Positions 11,311 to 19,668 of a stretch of DNA of 64,000 bases are shown in pieces. Below the pieces are notes generated by a model. That model saw only the letters and a list, made by a program, of their open reading frames with translations, searched no databases and was not told the DNA's origin. Made by a program: the position numbers and the translations under genes. The DNA lies in assembly GCA_036971615.1 (NCBI GenBank), contig JAYKKR010000024.1:496001-560000 (forward strand), given 5' to 3'. Origin of the DNA: Amyloporia xantha (Eukaryota; Basidiomycota; Agaricomycetes; Polyporales; Adustoporiaceae). How positions within the stretch are numbered: the stretch's first letter is position 1; every line of letters begins with the position of its first letter.

Positions 11311-12858
11311 CTACCGCGTCTTTGCGGGCTTCCTCTTCACCTCGTCATCCTTGCAGGCGTGCAGCATCAGCTTGTTCACATGCCCGGGTGTCATGCCTGA
11401 GTGGCCCTTTGACCAGTCATACGACAACGCATATGCGAAAATCGTTCCCGTGCGATTGAAGCCGGTTGCAGATACAGGTCCAGGGGCGGGCTCGAACGCT
11501 GAGCGATGCAACAGCAAATTGAGAAATACAATCAGTATTAATGCGAGAACACGTACATTTGAGACGCGTGCGCGCGTCCTTGTCCCAGTAGTTGATCGTG
11601 CCATCAGAGCCTAGAGAATGAGTACGTCAAGACGGCGACCTTCTCTTCTGTGCAACGACAGAGGGAACTTACCACAGGTAGAGAAGGTTCCGTGCACAGG
11701 ATGGAACGAGATGTCGTTCACGGCAAACACGAGTGATTGATCCTTTTGCGTCGGCGATTGGTCTCGCCGATGGCACTTGAAAGAGAAGTTATTTCTATCA
11801 AAGGCACGAGGGTCAGAGAACGAGGGGTGATGCCTACAAGGGGCACAGGGAACACGTACGCGGAGTCTTTTTCGTCGACGTATCTGTGAGGGAGGCGCAC
11901 TGCATGAAATACTGGTACAAAACGTGCTAGCTGCGACCTACTGGATAGCAACGCGCCCTTCCACACTGCCCACTGCGAATCCATTCGCCGCGGGAAAACA
12001 CGAAACGACCCGCGTTTGCCATTTCAGCGGTGAGATCATAGTCTGTGCGGCATATCAACGTCGCCATATAAACGCGAGACTAAGACAGGCGTACTTTGTA
12101 TACCGTCGTAGGATTGGTGAGATTGAATATTTGGACGTGGCGCTCGGCTGTGCCCACAACCATGAGCGGATATGCGACGTCGAGGGTATAGCAGCGCTCT
12201 GGCAGCTGAACTGTGGACACCGGATTCGGCGTACGAAGGTCCCAGTACTGGGAACGCGAATATTGAGAGGAATTGATGGCGTGGCGTGGCGACGCTCGCA
12301 GCAGGCGTGAAACTCACCTTCAGTGTCTTGTCCCAGCTACCAGTGACAAGAACTCCTCCTTGAGGTGACTCGATCCATCTCACACACTTGATAGGCGCGT
12401 CGTGTTGCGCGACCTGCGTTGATTGTCCGGTGGTGATATCGAACATTCGGCCTGCATTGTCTGCTCCTCCTGATAGGATCTTGGTACCATCCTAACGGCG
12501 ACAAATGTTGGCTAGTTCCATATATCAGGAAACACGGAGTACTCACCTTGTTCCAACACACGCTCAGGACCGGCCCTTGGTGCGCATACATCGCCTTACC
12601 CTGCGTCTGTCCATTCTGCCCCACTTCATAGATTCGAACCTAGGTAGTCTCGACAGGTGAGAACTTTCGCGCCCAGAACTGGCGCATGATTCAACAAACA
12701 TTGTTATCCCAACTGCCAACTGCTAGATAATCAGCTTGAGGGGAAAATGACAGAGTGGATATAGAGTCGGTGGGTGGGTCCGACACTTCGATGTCTTTTT
12801 CTGCTGGGGCGGCCGTGCCCACTGCAGTGGAAGTCGACGCGCTTCCAAAAAACGACAT
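11311..12858 (-). CDS. RAE1: RAE1/GLE2 mRNA export WD40 protein
   Basis: WD40 beta-propeller that docks to the GLEBS motif of nuclear pore proteins and helps mRNA export and mitotic control. It opens [17 protein letters not shown], then [22 protein letters not shown] blades include [34 protein letters not shown] with [17 protein letters not shown], and [20 protein letters not shown]. The C-terminus is [20 protein letters not shown] followed by a basic tail ending KPAKTR, as in fungal Rae1. The order of blades and the [12 protein letters not shown] block identify the family. Several short introns. The ATG at 12858 begins the family N-terminus. Its upstream region is rich in CACGTG. Confidence 0.95.
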
Positions 12859-13629
12859 GAGCTGAGGTGAAGGATGTCGATGAGGAGATGTAAGGGATGT
12901 AATGAGGAGATCAATGCACTTGACAATGAAGTTGAAGCCTGTGGCGACTCGCGGCTCCGGTATGTCCAAATATGACTTGTCTATCACGTGAAGGAGAACT
13001 TGACAAAACCTTCGGACAATGATTAACTTGGTTTGAGACGGCGCTGCTTCGCCCGCCCGAGCCCAAATGACCTCCAGTGACAATTGTCTTATCTCTTACG
13101 TGGTGGCACGAGTACGCCCCATCCTTGGCCCGGCATGGCGGGCAGCACATCAATACACTCCATCCATGTTTCTTACGTCGAGTTGTATACGCGACACTAC
13201 AAAAAATAGGCAGCAACGGCGAGGACGGCAATCACGTGATAATACGCGACGACGAGGGACATCGTCACGTGGAGAGTCGCAACAAGTCCCCAGCGAATCA
13301 TACACTCGCTAGCTCGTCACGTGAGCGGGTAAACGTTGCGGGTGCAACAAGGTGGAGCTGATTGGTCAGCACCATACACCGTACATCAATTGATAACCAA
13401 ATGACAGGTCATTTGGGATGATTGATGATCGGTGCCCACATATACGTCTACAAGAGACTGAGCGTGCATGTTCGATTGAAAGCCTTTTGACTACTCGCAG
13501 CCTGCATGCGCTCCATAGTTATCGGCAATTATTAGCCAGCAATCAACGCAACTACGATCTCCTCACTCTCAAACCAGACTCTCCCGCGCGCCTCATCATG
13601 CGTCATGATACATGAACGTTGATGATCCA
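12859..13629. other. RAE1 upstream region with E-box cluster
   Basis: About 770 bp upstream of RAE1 and before the LINE remnant. No gene is recognisable. Its notable content is four CACGTG palindromes at 12985, 13233, 13266 and 13318. Confidence 0.5.
13233..13323. promoter_or_regulatory. Cluster of three CACGTG sites upstream of RAE1
   Basis: CACGTG occurs at 13233-13238 (inside the palindrome ATCACGTGAT), 13266-13271 and 13318-13323. A fourth lies closer to the gene at 12985-12990. These are 127-465 bp upstream of the RAE1 start. The motif suits a bHLH factor such as Cbf1; which factor binds is unknown. Confidence 0.5.
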
Positions 13630-15110
13630 CTAAAATCAGGCCATTCCTCACTGTCTGGCGGAAGCAAAAGTGGAGGCAGCTCAACTTGGTTGAGTCCTTC
13701 ACCCCTTGCTAAGATCTGACGAGGATCCCACCTGTCTGGTCGCACCAAGGAGGAGAAAATGTATTATACACGCCTGGGGCGTCAGGCCAGTCTAGGCAGT
13801 GTGGGGCTCAGAGAGACACGATCGGCGGTGCGGTCGTTCCACGGCTTCTATACCCACTAAAACCTCTCGTCTTAGGATCCAATCTTCATGTACGGCTTGC
13901 TCATCTTTTAACGTTCCATTCCACGTTTGTGGAACTACTTGTCAACTCATGGCTTTCGTGCCATACCGTCTATGAGTCATTGCCCTATCCATGGTCAGAC
14001 AGTGGTTGATGGTTTTCACCCTTCGGCTCCCGACCTCCGCAGGTGTGTGCCAGTCACTCTGTTCCGGGCCCTTCTCCAGGATGCGTTCGCACTGTATTTT
14101 CCAGATCAGGAAAGCAGACTCACATACCAGGATTCGGTAGAGTCGGTTTGCGCCCGCACGCAGGCGGCCTGTCACAGAGGTTTCTCCCGGGAGTCCGCAC
14201 CCAAGTATGGATCCCAGCAATGGTGGGCGCCAGGTGTCGCTCTTCTTCGCCCAAAGCTGTCGGCACAGGTCCCATATCAGGCTTTGGCCCGGGGCTTTGC
14301 ATTCCGTGAGTATGTGTTCCATCGAGTCTTCCCCCGCAGACTTGGCATTCTGCGCGCTATTCGTAATTCGGGACGCTGTACCAGAATTGCCCACACTTAG
14401 GTACGTTGTGCATTACTTTCCAAAGGAAAGCCGCCGCCGGGCGTGAGAAGTCTTTTGATCATAGGGAGCGCCAGATGGCGGCGTCGGGGGGGAGGCGTCC
14501 CGTTGCTTGTTGTACCGCATACCGGGTGATATTCAGATTCACCGCTGTGGCTCGGCGGCGCGGTGCTCGTTGTGCTTCTTGGATGTCTCTGTAGGCTAGT
14601 GTTTGCGTGAGTGTGGATAACTTGGCCCCGGAGACGGCATAGGAGGTAGGGACTGTGAGGTCCAGCGCATCGACCTCGCTTTTACGCGCACCTTGCCCGG
14701 CGAGGCGGTCGGCCTCCTCGTTCCCCTTGTCGCCGTGGTGTCCTTTGACCCATTGAGAGGTCGTGATTGCCGAGCGTCGCCGCAGGAGGTACACTGCAGC
14801 TTGGAAGTAAGCTTTGTTGGCGACTCCGATCCATCCTTGGTCTTCCCAGGCCAACGACAACCGTCCTCGAGTCGCTGCGAAAGGCGAGTGGTGCGAAATT
14901 CGGGACGGTTTGCCCCGTGGCCACTATGGATCCGATCTCCCCGACCTGGTTGGTAGCCGGGGAGCTATTCAGTCTCAGGGAGATGTCTGCGTGGTCTCGT
15001 CGTGCGAACCACACCCCACAGCCTGTCGAGGCGTCCTCGCTTCCGTTGTTGATGCACGAGCTGTCAGTATACTTCATGGCACCTTCACGCAAAGCATACA
15101 ATATTCCAAG
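13630..15110 (-). pseudogene. Broken non-LTR retrotransposon 3' end (RNase H)
   Basis: Remnant of a LINE polyprotein tail. An RNase H domain starts MKYTDSSCINNGS, continues TNQVGEIGSIVA and FRSDSRTV, and after a frameshift near 14870 reads SQWVKGHHGDKGNEEADRLA. All four acidic residues expected in the fold (D, E, D, D) can be found. Downstream blocks VMHNVPKCGQFWYSVPNYE, MEHILTECKAPGQ, RLYRILVCESAFLIWK and LTMDRAMTHRRYGTKA match the zinc-knuckle tail of basidiomycete LINEs. An in-frame TAG near 14334 and at least two more frame changes break it. The reverse transcriptase part is missing upstream. The 13630-13940 stretch is probably its 3' untranslated part. Confidence 0.82.
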
Positions 15111-15199
15111 ACCTTACAACACTGCCAAAAAACTGTCCCGCCCGTGTAAAGCACTGTAAAGTACCGGTGAAGGTGCCTCTTTTACATGCCAAAATCAAG

Positions 15200-15233
15200 G
15201 GCCGGCTGGCCTAATGGTTAAGGCGTCAGTTTC
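15200..15233 (+). pseudogene. 5' half of tRNA-Arg (truncated copy)
   Basis: The first 34 nt are identical to the intact tRNA-Arg at 16452: acceptor strand, D arm and 5' anticodon stem through GTCAGTTTC. Similarity then stops inside the anticodon loop and a GC-rich tandem repeat follows. No 3' half is found close by. Confidence 0.85.
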
Positions 15234-15244
15234 GGGTGCACCGC

Positions 15245-15560
15245 CTAGCCCAGCTATTACGCCCCGGGCACGCACCTCTCTCCCCTCTCGCAGTCCCCCC
15301 TCCCCTCGCTCCGCTCGCCGCGTCGTCTCCCTCCGCTCGGCACCCCCTCCCTCGCTCCGCTCGCCGTCCTCCCCCCCTCGCTTCGCGCCTCCCTCGCTCC
15401 GCTCGCCGTCTCCCTCCCCCTCGCTCCGTGCGCCGTCCCTTTCCTCGCTTCGCTCGGCGCCCCCCCCCCCTCGCTCGCTGTCCCCTCGCCTCGATCCGCG
15501 CGCCGTCCCCTCGCCTGGCTCTGCTCGCAGCGCCGTCCCTTCGCTCCGCTCACCGCCGGG
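15245..15560. repeat. GC-rich minisatellite
   Basis: Degenerate tandem array of units resembling CCCTCGCTCCGCTCGCCG, about 17-20 bp each with variable spacers. It is strongly strand-asymmetric: C, T and CG on the plus strand, G and A on the minus. The long Arg/Glu/Gly-rich frames it creates in several registers are repeat artefacts, not genes. Confidence 0.85.
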
Positions 15561-15649
15561 TCCTCGGTGCCGACGTGATGTCTCCACCTGCCCGATCGCG
15601 CCGCCGCTCGTCACCTATCCGATCGTGACACACCGGGACTCAAGTCCAC

Positions 15650-16132
15650 ATGAACACGCCGCGCACTTTGATGTCATCCTCAGCCTGTTTGACATCCCGG
15701 GTCGCGTCACGTCACACCTCTGTACAGCTCTCCTTCCCCCTCCCCTCTGCGCCTCTCTCTCGCCTACTCCACCCACCCGCCTCGCACGCACTCAGGTCAC
15801 TCCTCGACGACCCCGGTTTCAAGAAGGAGACGCAGGTAGGTCCCTTGAATGCCATCAATAGCTCTGGGATTGGCTGACCACCGCCTTGCAGCACATTGAT
15901 GCCTACCATGTTGCTGCGCTGATGCACGATAACGGCACACGCATAGGCACCATTGTCGTACGCGTGGCTGGCGGCTGCGAGAAGGGACGTCCCTGGCAGT
16001 GCATTATGTGGGGTGTAAGTCAACTATTTTCCCCGCCAATCCTCGTTCACTCACAGTGAATAGGACAATGAGATTATGCTCTTGGGCTGGGTCCATGGCG
16101 AGGGCCCTTTGTTTGCAGGCTGGAAGACGTGA
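15650..16132 (+). CDS. Small predicted protein, 125 aa, unknown
   Basis: A three-exon model keeps frame with phase-0 introns: exon 15650-15835, intron of 56 nt, exon 15892-16014, intron of 49 nt, exon 16064-16132. Both introns have GT-AG ends and normal length. The protein has a Ser/Pro/Leu-rich start, then LRSLLDDPGFKKETQ, HIDAYHVAALMHDNGTRIGT and GRPWQCIMWGDNEIMLLGW, ending FAGWKT. The second half looks like a conserved fold, but I do not recognise the family. The N-terminal part runs on from a minisatellite, so the true start may differ, or this may be a fragment of a longer gene carried into the repeat island. Confidence 0.5.
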
Positions 16133-16221
16133 CGTTTTTAAGGGCATGTGACTCGACGAATCACAGTTGTAAGTTCTCGTACTGTTCTCGTGTTCCTCGC
16201 CACTGTGACGGCCATTAGCTA

Positions 16222-16473
16222 ATGCCCTGCCTCAACTCGAATAGCAATCGCACAGGCATGCGCAACCTGCTCCCCATGCGTGCCCATTTGGACGAACTAC
16301 TCCTCACTCTCGCCCGTGGTCACGCGCTAGGTGTCTTTGTTGAGGACATTGCGCCATGGTTCACGTCCCCCGAGCATTTACCCCCCACATTGCCTTACAA
16401 GCTGACCATCCAATTTGTGCTTACTCTTGTAGCAATGTCCGTAACAGCAACGGCCGGCTGGCCTAATGGTTAA
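16222..16473 (+). other. Short open frame upstream of tRNA-Arg, doubtful
   Basis: An open frame from ATG reads MRNLLPMRAHLDELLLTLAR and GHALGVFVEDIAPWF, then runs into the tRNA gene. Its composition is protein-like, but nothing recognisable is present and the stop lies inside the tRNA. It could be a leftover exon of the preceding small gene or a chance frame. Confidence 0.2.
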
Positions 16474-16547
16474 GGCGTCAGTTTCCGGCCCCGTGACCGT
16501 GGGAAATCAGCAGCTGAAGATTCGGGGTTCGAATCCCCGGTTGGTCG
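16452..16547 (+). tRNA. tRNA-Arg(CCG) with 23-nt intron
   Basis: A full cloverleaf can be drawn. Acceptor GGCCGGC pairs with GTTGGTC (16540-16546), with three G-U pairs; the discriminator is G. D stem is GCC/GGC, anticodon stem TCAGT/GCTGA, and T arm CGGGG-TTCGAAT-CCCCG. The loop reads TTCCGG, then A after a 23-nt intron at 16489-16511, directly 3' of position 37 where nuclear tRNA introns sit. The anticodon at 16485-16487 is CCG, reading CGG. The body resembles eukaryotic tRNA-Arg (GGCCTAATGG, GGCGTC). The mature length is 73 nt. Sequence downstream belongs to a dispersed repeat family. Confidence 0.92.
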
Positions 16548-16693
16548 ATGATTTTTGGGTATCTTTTTGCGACTGTTCGTGTCCTGGAGCCATCCTGAAG
16601 AGTCTTGAAATGTGAAGTTGCATGTTACAATTGCGGGATTTATGTGCCGGAGCGGATGTGAGTAAGTAGTAGGTCCAATTGCAATTGGACCTA
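16548..16693 (+). repeat. Dispersed repeat downstream of tRNA, copy 1 left part
   Basis: Sequence after the tRNA is closely matched at 19177-19310, downstream of the tRNA 3' half; for example GCGACTGTTCGTGTCCTG and CCATCCTGAAGAGTCT are shared. In this copy the repeat is interrupted by a hAT-like element and resumes at 17336. It may be the body of a tRNA-derived SINE-like element or duplicated flanking DNA. Confidence 0.75.
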
Positions 16694-16698
16694 CTACT
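16665..16698. repeat. Perfect 34-bp palindrome
   Basis: Two 17-bp arms with no spacer, centre between 16681 and 16682, arm AGTAGTAGGTCCAATTG. The right arm overlaps the left target duplication of the hAT-like element. The other repeat copies have only the right-arm sequence (TTGGGCCTACTAC at 19299). Confidence 0.9.
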
Positions 16699-16701
16699 AT
16701 T

Positions 16702-17327
16702 CAGTGTTGGCAGGGTCACGCCTGACCCCCTGACCTTTGACGGGGTCATGACCCTTGACGAGGTCTGACCCGGGGGTCAGACAAAGGTCAAGGGTCAGCA
16801 CGTGAGTGACCCGTACAGGCTGCACTTGGCTGCACGTGCGACTGTCTCCAGCGCTGTTGGACTCTCCGACCCGGGCAAAACATCGAGTACGGCGTCAGAC
16901 AGAGACTCATAGCTATAGACGATCGAATGCGCCGCTGCTGGAGAGCTTATTGCACCTAAGCAGCTTGTGAATACTTCCGCTGATGACTGCTTGGGTGCTG
17001 CCATGTCATCTTCATTTCGGCTAGTAATATCGAAGCTACATGCCACAGATGCTTTCTATAAGCATACATAAGCCTCTATTGAATATGGAACTTATTCATG
17101 ATTTTTATTACTACATTATAGAGTAGACATCTTCAAAAATGAGAATGAAGACTGCCATCAATCGAGCAAGCAGTCCATCAATCGAGCAAGCAGTTGCAGC
17201 TCGGTTCGCGCCACCCGGGCATGAACCCCGAGGTCACGCCTTGACCCTTGACCCTTCTGACCTTTTGGGGTCTGACCCCGTCATGACGGGGTCAGACCCG
17301 GTCATGACCAGGTCAGTGCCAACACTG
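16702..17327. mobile_element. Non-autonomous hAT-like element with 8-bp TSD
   Basis: Terminal inverted repeat CAGTGTTGGCA at the left end and its exact complement TGCCAACACTG at the right. Identical 8-bp direct repeats CTACTATT flank it at 16694-16701 and 17328-17335, and the uninterrupted repeat copy at 19.3 kb lacks the insert. CAGTG ends and an 8-bp duplication are typical of the hAT superfamily. Both subterminal regions are packed with TGACC/GGTCA motifs in both orientations. The 626-bp element has no transposase. A 69-codon frame on the minus strand (17004-16798, MAAPKQSSAEVFTSCLG) lies in its middle and is unrecognised. Confidence 0.88.
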
Positions 17328-17335
17328 CTACTATT

Positions 17336-17515
17336 GACCGCCACGGCAAGATGTGCTCGTTCATTTTGTTGCGAGGAAATACTCCATGATATGCACACCG
17401 GAACAATGTTGAATCAGGGGCCCCATTGTTAGGATTATTGACTTCTCCGATATCCGCGCAGTTGGGTTAGTCTCAACCATCTGAGGCTCTTTATGCTAAC
17501 CTCCGGTGGTCGTGC
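17336..17515 (+). repeat. Dispersed repeat, copy 1 right part
   Basis: Continues the repeat after the hAT-like insertion. It matches 19314-19470, for example GTGCTCGTTCATTTTGTTGC and the later block resembling CAGTCTCAACCATCTGA. A third copy of only that last block lies at 19961-20003. Confidence 0.7.
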
Positions 17516-17730
17516 TATAGATCCTTGACTGGGAGGCAGCGAACCCAAACGCTAAGGCAAATAATCACAGAACGACATCATCGCCACTTCGCGGAGACCG
17601 GCCCCACCCTCCGCCGTTTACATCAGTAACCCGAGGTGTCCTTACCTTCTAAATGCTTTTCGAATTATCCGCCTTGGCGCATAAACGCGTAGTCGACTAT
17701 CCAGGGTTGAAGGATGTCTTGACAGACAAT

Positions 17731-17860
17731 AGGGCACTAATAGCCGACTTCCCACTAGGTAGGAACCGCAGGTCAGGGGATGCCAGGCACTCCGAGCAGT
17801 GGATTGTGAATACCGCCCTTGCCTTCAACAGCCAGGGATGGCAGCTAATACGGATGCGCA
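17731..17860 (+). repeat. Dispersed repeat shared with 61.8 kb
   Basis: About 130 bp resemble 61826-61955; for example GCCAGGCACTCCGAGCAGTG here and GTCAGGCACTCCGAGCAGTG there, followed by CGCCCTTGCCTTCAA. Both are in plus orientation. The element type is unknown. The rest of 17516-18011 shows nothing recognisable. Confidence 0.7.
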
Positions 17861-18011
17861 CGACATCGTCGAGCGTTGGGGTGCGGGTTATATACCTGTT
17901 CGCGCACACGTCTCAAGGTCGAACCAAAGGTTGAATGTAAAGAAACACAAAAACGAATTAAGGCGCGATCATGTGCCGCGTGACTCGCGTCGAGTTACAA
18001 ACGTTGTGCTA

Positions 18012-18818
18012 CTACACGGTGCTCTCGTCCTCGCGGTCACTGGTTTCGTCGCTCACGCCGTCACAGGTGTCTTCGCTCTCGCCGTCACTGATGTCCCCTC
18101 CGATCTCTGCGCCCTCGTCGCACTCGCCATCCTCGTATTGCGCGGCGCTGTGAATCGCGCGACAGTGCTGCGAGCCGGCATCGCAGTAGCAGCGGAGCCA
18201 GCGCACGCGATCAGTGGTGGCGAGTACTTTGCCCCAGTGTAGCTTGTCGGCGGGAACTCCGGCAGCGAGGAACGTGTCATGGAGGTCTGGGGTAGAATAA
18301 TAGATGACTTCCAGCTCATCAAACGCGTCATCCGGGTGAACGACGATATCGAGAGTCAGGTCGGTGCACTCGAGCACGGCGCGGTCCGCGAGGGCTTCTG
18401 CGAGCATGTCGATGCTGTGGTCAGTGTGGCAGAGCTTGAGGGTATTGAGATTGGGGAATGCGCCATTGCCGAGGAGCTCCATCCAGGAGTTGGTGCAAAT
18501 GCACCCGATGAGTGAGAGCTCACAGAGGGCGGGCCAGGCATAGGTGAGTCTGTGCTCGAGGTGCTCGTAGCAGAAGAGGGGGATGCTGATGTTGCTGAGG
18601 GACAGGGAAAGCACACGGTGGCCATCAGCCTGCTGGAGGATCAAGGCGACGACCTCCATAGCACGATTGTCGGGAGTGATTTCGAACGTCCAGAGCGCAT
18701 GGCCACTGGGGGAGAAGGCATACCCACGGACGGCAATCGTGTCTAGGTCGGGACACACGAGGCGAATGTGAGCGGCGGGCGCTGCGTCGGGAAGAGCGAA
18801 TGCGGCGGGCGTGTGCAT
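18012..18818 (-). CDS. Intronless LRR-like protein with acidic tail, 268 aa
   Basis: A single open frame begins MHTPAAFALPDAAPAAHIRL. The middle has leucine-rich spacing typical of fungal F-box/LRR proteins (ALCELSLIGCICTNSWMELL, GAFPNLNTLKLCHTDHS, ECTDLTLDIVVHPDD). The C-terminus is strongly acidic and Ser-rich (GDISDGESEDTCDGVSDE). No F-box is visible. The ATG at 18818 is preferred over the upstream in-frame ATG at 18953 because a TATA box (18874-18880) and a CCAAT box lie between them. It is probably one of the expanded hypothetical LRR families of agaricomycetes. It sits within a repeat island. Confidence 0.6.
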   Translation of the reverse strand: MHTPAAFALPDAAPAAHIRLVCPDLDTIAVRGYAFSPSGHALWTFEITPDNRAMEVVALILQQADGHRVLSLSLSNISIPLFCYEHLEHRLTYAWPALCELSLIGCICTNSWMELLGNGAFPNLNTLKLCHTDHSIDMLAEALADRAVLECTDLTLDIVVHPDDAFDELEVIYYSTPDLHDTFLAAGVPADKLHWGKVLATTDRVRWLRCYCDAGSQHCRAIHSAAQYEDGECDEGAEIGGDISDGESEDTCDGVSDETSDREDESTV

Positions 18819-18873
18819 GGCGTGTGCGTGGTGGGAGGGATGCGATGCGTGGGGGATGCGAGGTAGGTGCGGG

Positions 18874-18880
18874 TTATATA
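18874..18880 (-). promoter_or_regulatory. TATA box of the LRR-like gene
   Basis: On the minus strand CCAATAGTATATAACCC lies about 56 bp upstream of the ATG at 18818, combining a CCAAT box and a TATATAA box. Spacing suits a start of transcription just before that ATG. Confidence 0.5.
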
Positions 18881-18959
18881 CTATTGGGGACAAGGTTTGA
18901 CAGGACACGAAGGATAGCTTGCGCTGCTCAACCCACCCCCGGGGGATGGACACGCCGCC

Positions 18960-19115
18960 GCTGGCGTGGCAAGACAGTGCGGCGCTGCTGCGCCCTCCTC
19001 TGGCGCTATCGCGCCCCCTCTTGCGCGCTCCGCGCCCCTCCTCGCGCTATTGCGCCCCCTCTCTAGCGCTCCGCGCCCACCTCTTGCGCTCCGCGTGGCT
19101 CTCAGCGCTGCCGCG
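18960..19115. repeat. Second GC-rich minisatellite
   Basis: Units of about 20-22 bp resembling CTCTTGCGCGCTCCGCGCCC with variants such as CGCGCTATTGCGCCCC. It is related in flavour to the array at 15245-15560, and like that one it abuts a half tRNA. Confidence 0.8.
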
Positions 19116-19143
19116 CCCAACGGGGACTTGAACCCCGTCTATC

Positions 19144-19176
19144 GCTGAAGACTCGGGGTTCAAATCCCCGGTTGGT
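19144..19176 (+). pseudogene. 3' half of tRNA-Arg (truncated copy)
   Basis: Begins GCTGAAGACTCGGGG, exactly at the 3' anticodon stem, and continues through the T arm to the acceptor strand GTTGGTCG, with two changes from the intact gene. Just upstream at about 19117-19139 lies an inverted T-arm-like sequence (ACGGGGACTTGAACCCCGT), so the region can fold on itself. It is followed by the same dispersed repeat as the intact tRNA. Confidence 0.85.
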
Positions 19177-19470
19177 CGTTGACCTTTGGGTTATCTTTTT
19201 GCGACTGTTCGTGTCCTGAAGCCATCCTGAAGAGTCTCGAAATGTGAAGTTTCATGTTAAAATTGCGGGATTTATGTGCTGGAGCGGACGTGAGCACTTG
19301 GGCCTACTACATTTGACCGCCATGGCAAGATGTGCTCGTTCATTTTGTTGCGAGGAAATATTCCATGAGATGCACATAGGAACGCTGGTGAATCAGCGGC
19401 TGTTAGTTTTGATATATCTGCTCAGTTGGGTCAGTCTCAGCCATCTGAACTCTTTGTGCTGGTTTCCTGT
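19177..19470 (+). repeat. Dispersed repeat, copy 2 (uninterrupted)
   Basis: Matches 16548-16693 joined to 17336-17515, and so shows the empty site of the hAT-like element. No coding sequence is evident. Confidence 0.75.
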
Positions 19471-19572
19471 GGCCCCACATCGGAGAGCGATGGCCACTAT
19501 AACTTTCTGTTCGAGCCCAAACTGTGGGAATGTTTGCTCTTGACACGATTTTGTGCGCGAATCGACGATATG

Positions 19573-19668
19573 GTGGTCTCGTACCCAGACGGTATATGTC
19601 GCACCCAACCACCGCACATGTATACCCGGTGGTGGGGTGTGGCATAAAAAGTCTGGGTACGAGACCAC
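19573..19668. mobile_element. 96-bp foldback element with flanking GATATG repeats
   Basis: Perfect 18-bp terminal inverted repeats GTGGTCTCGTACCCAGAC at 19573-19590 and 19651-19668; the interior also pairs imperfectly (CACCCAACCACC against GGTGGGGTGTGG-type sequence), so almost the whole element is palindromic. The direct repeat GATATG lies on both sides (19567-19572 and 19669-19674). Size and structure fit a tiny MITE; the superfamily is unclear. Confidence 0.75.

Noticed and set aside
12615..12650. ATTCGAACC resembling a tRNA T arm on the minus strand
   Set aside because: It is the RAE1 exon start (VRIYEVGQ) next to a splice acceptor; no tRNA arms surround it.
15195..15861. Long Arg/Pro/Ser- or Arg/Glu/Gly-rich open frames in several registers
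   Set aside because: They are produced by the minisatellite on both strands; composition follows the repeat and no splice or family evidence supports them.
18819..18953. N-terminal extension of the LRR-like gene
   Set aside because: A TATA and CCAAT box lie within it, so the downstream ATG at 18818 is the likelier start.
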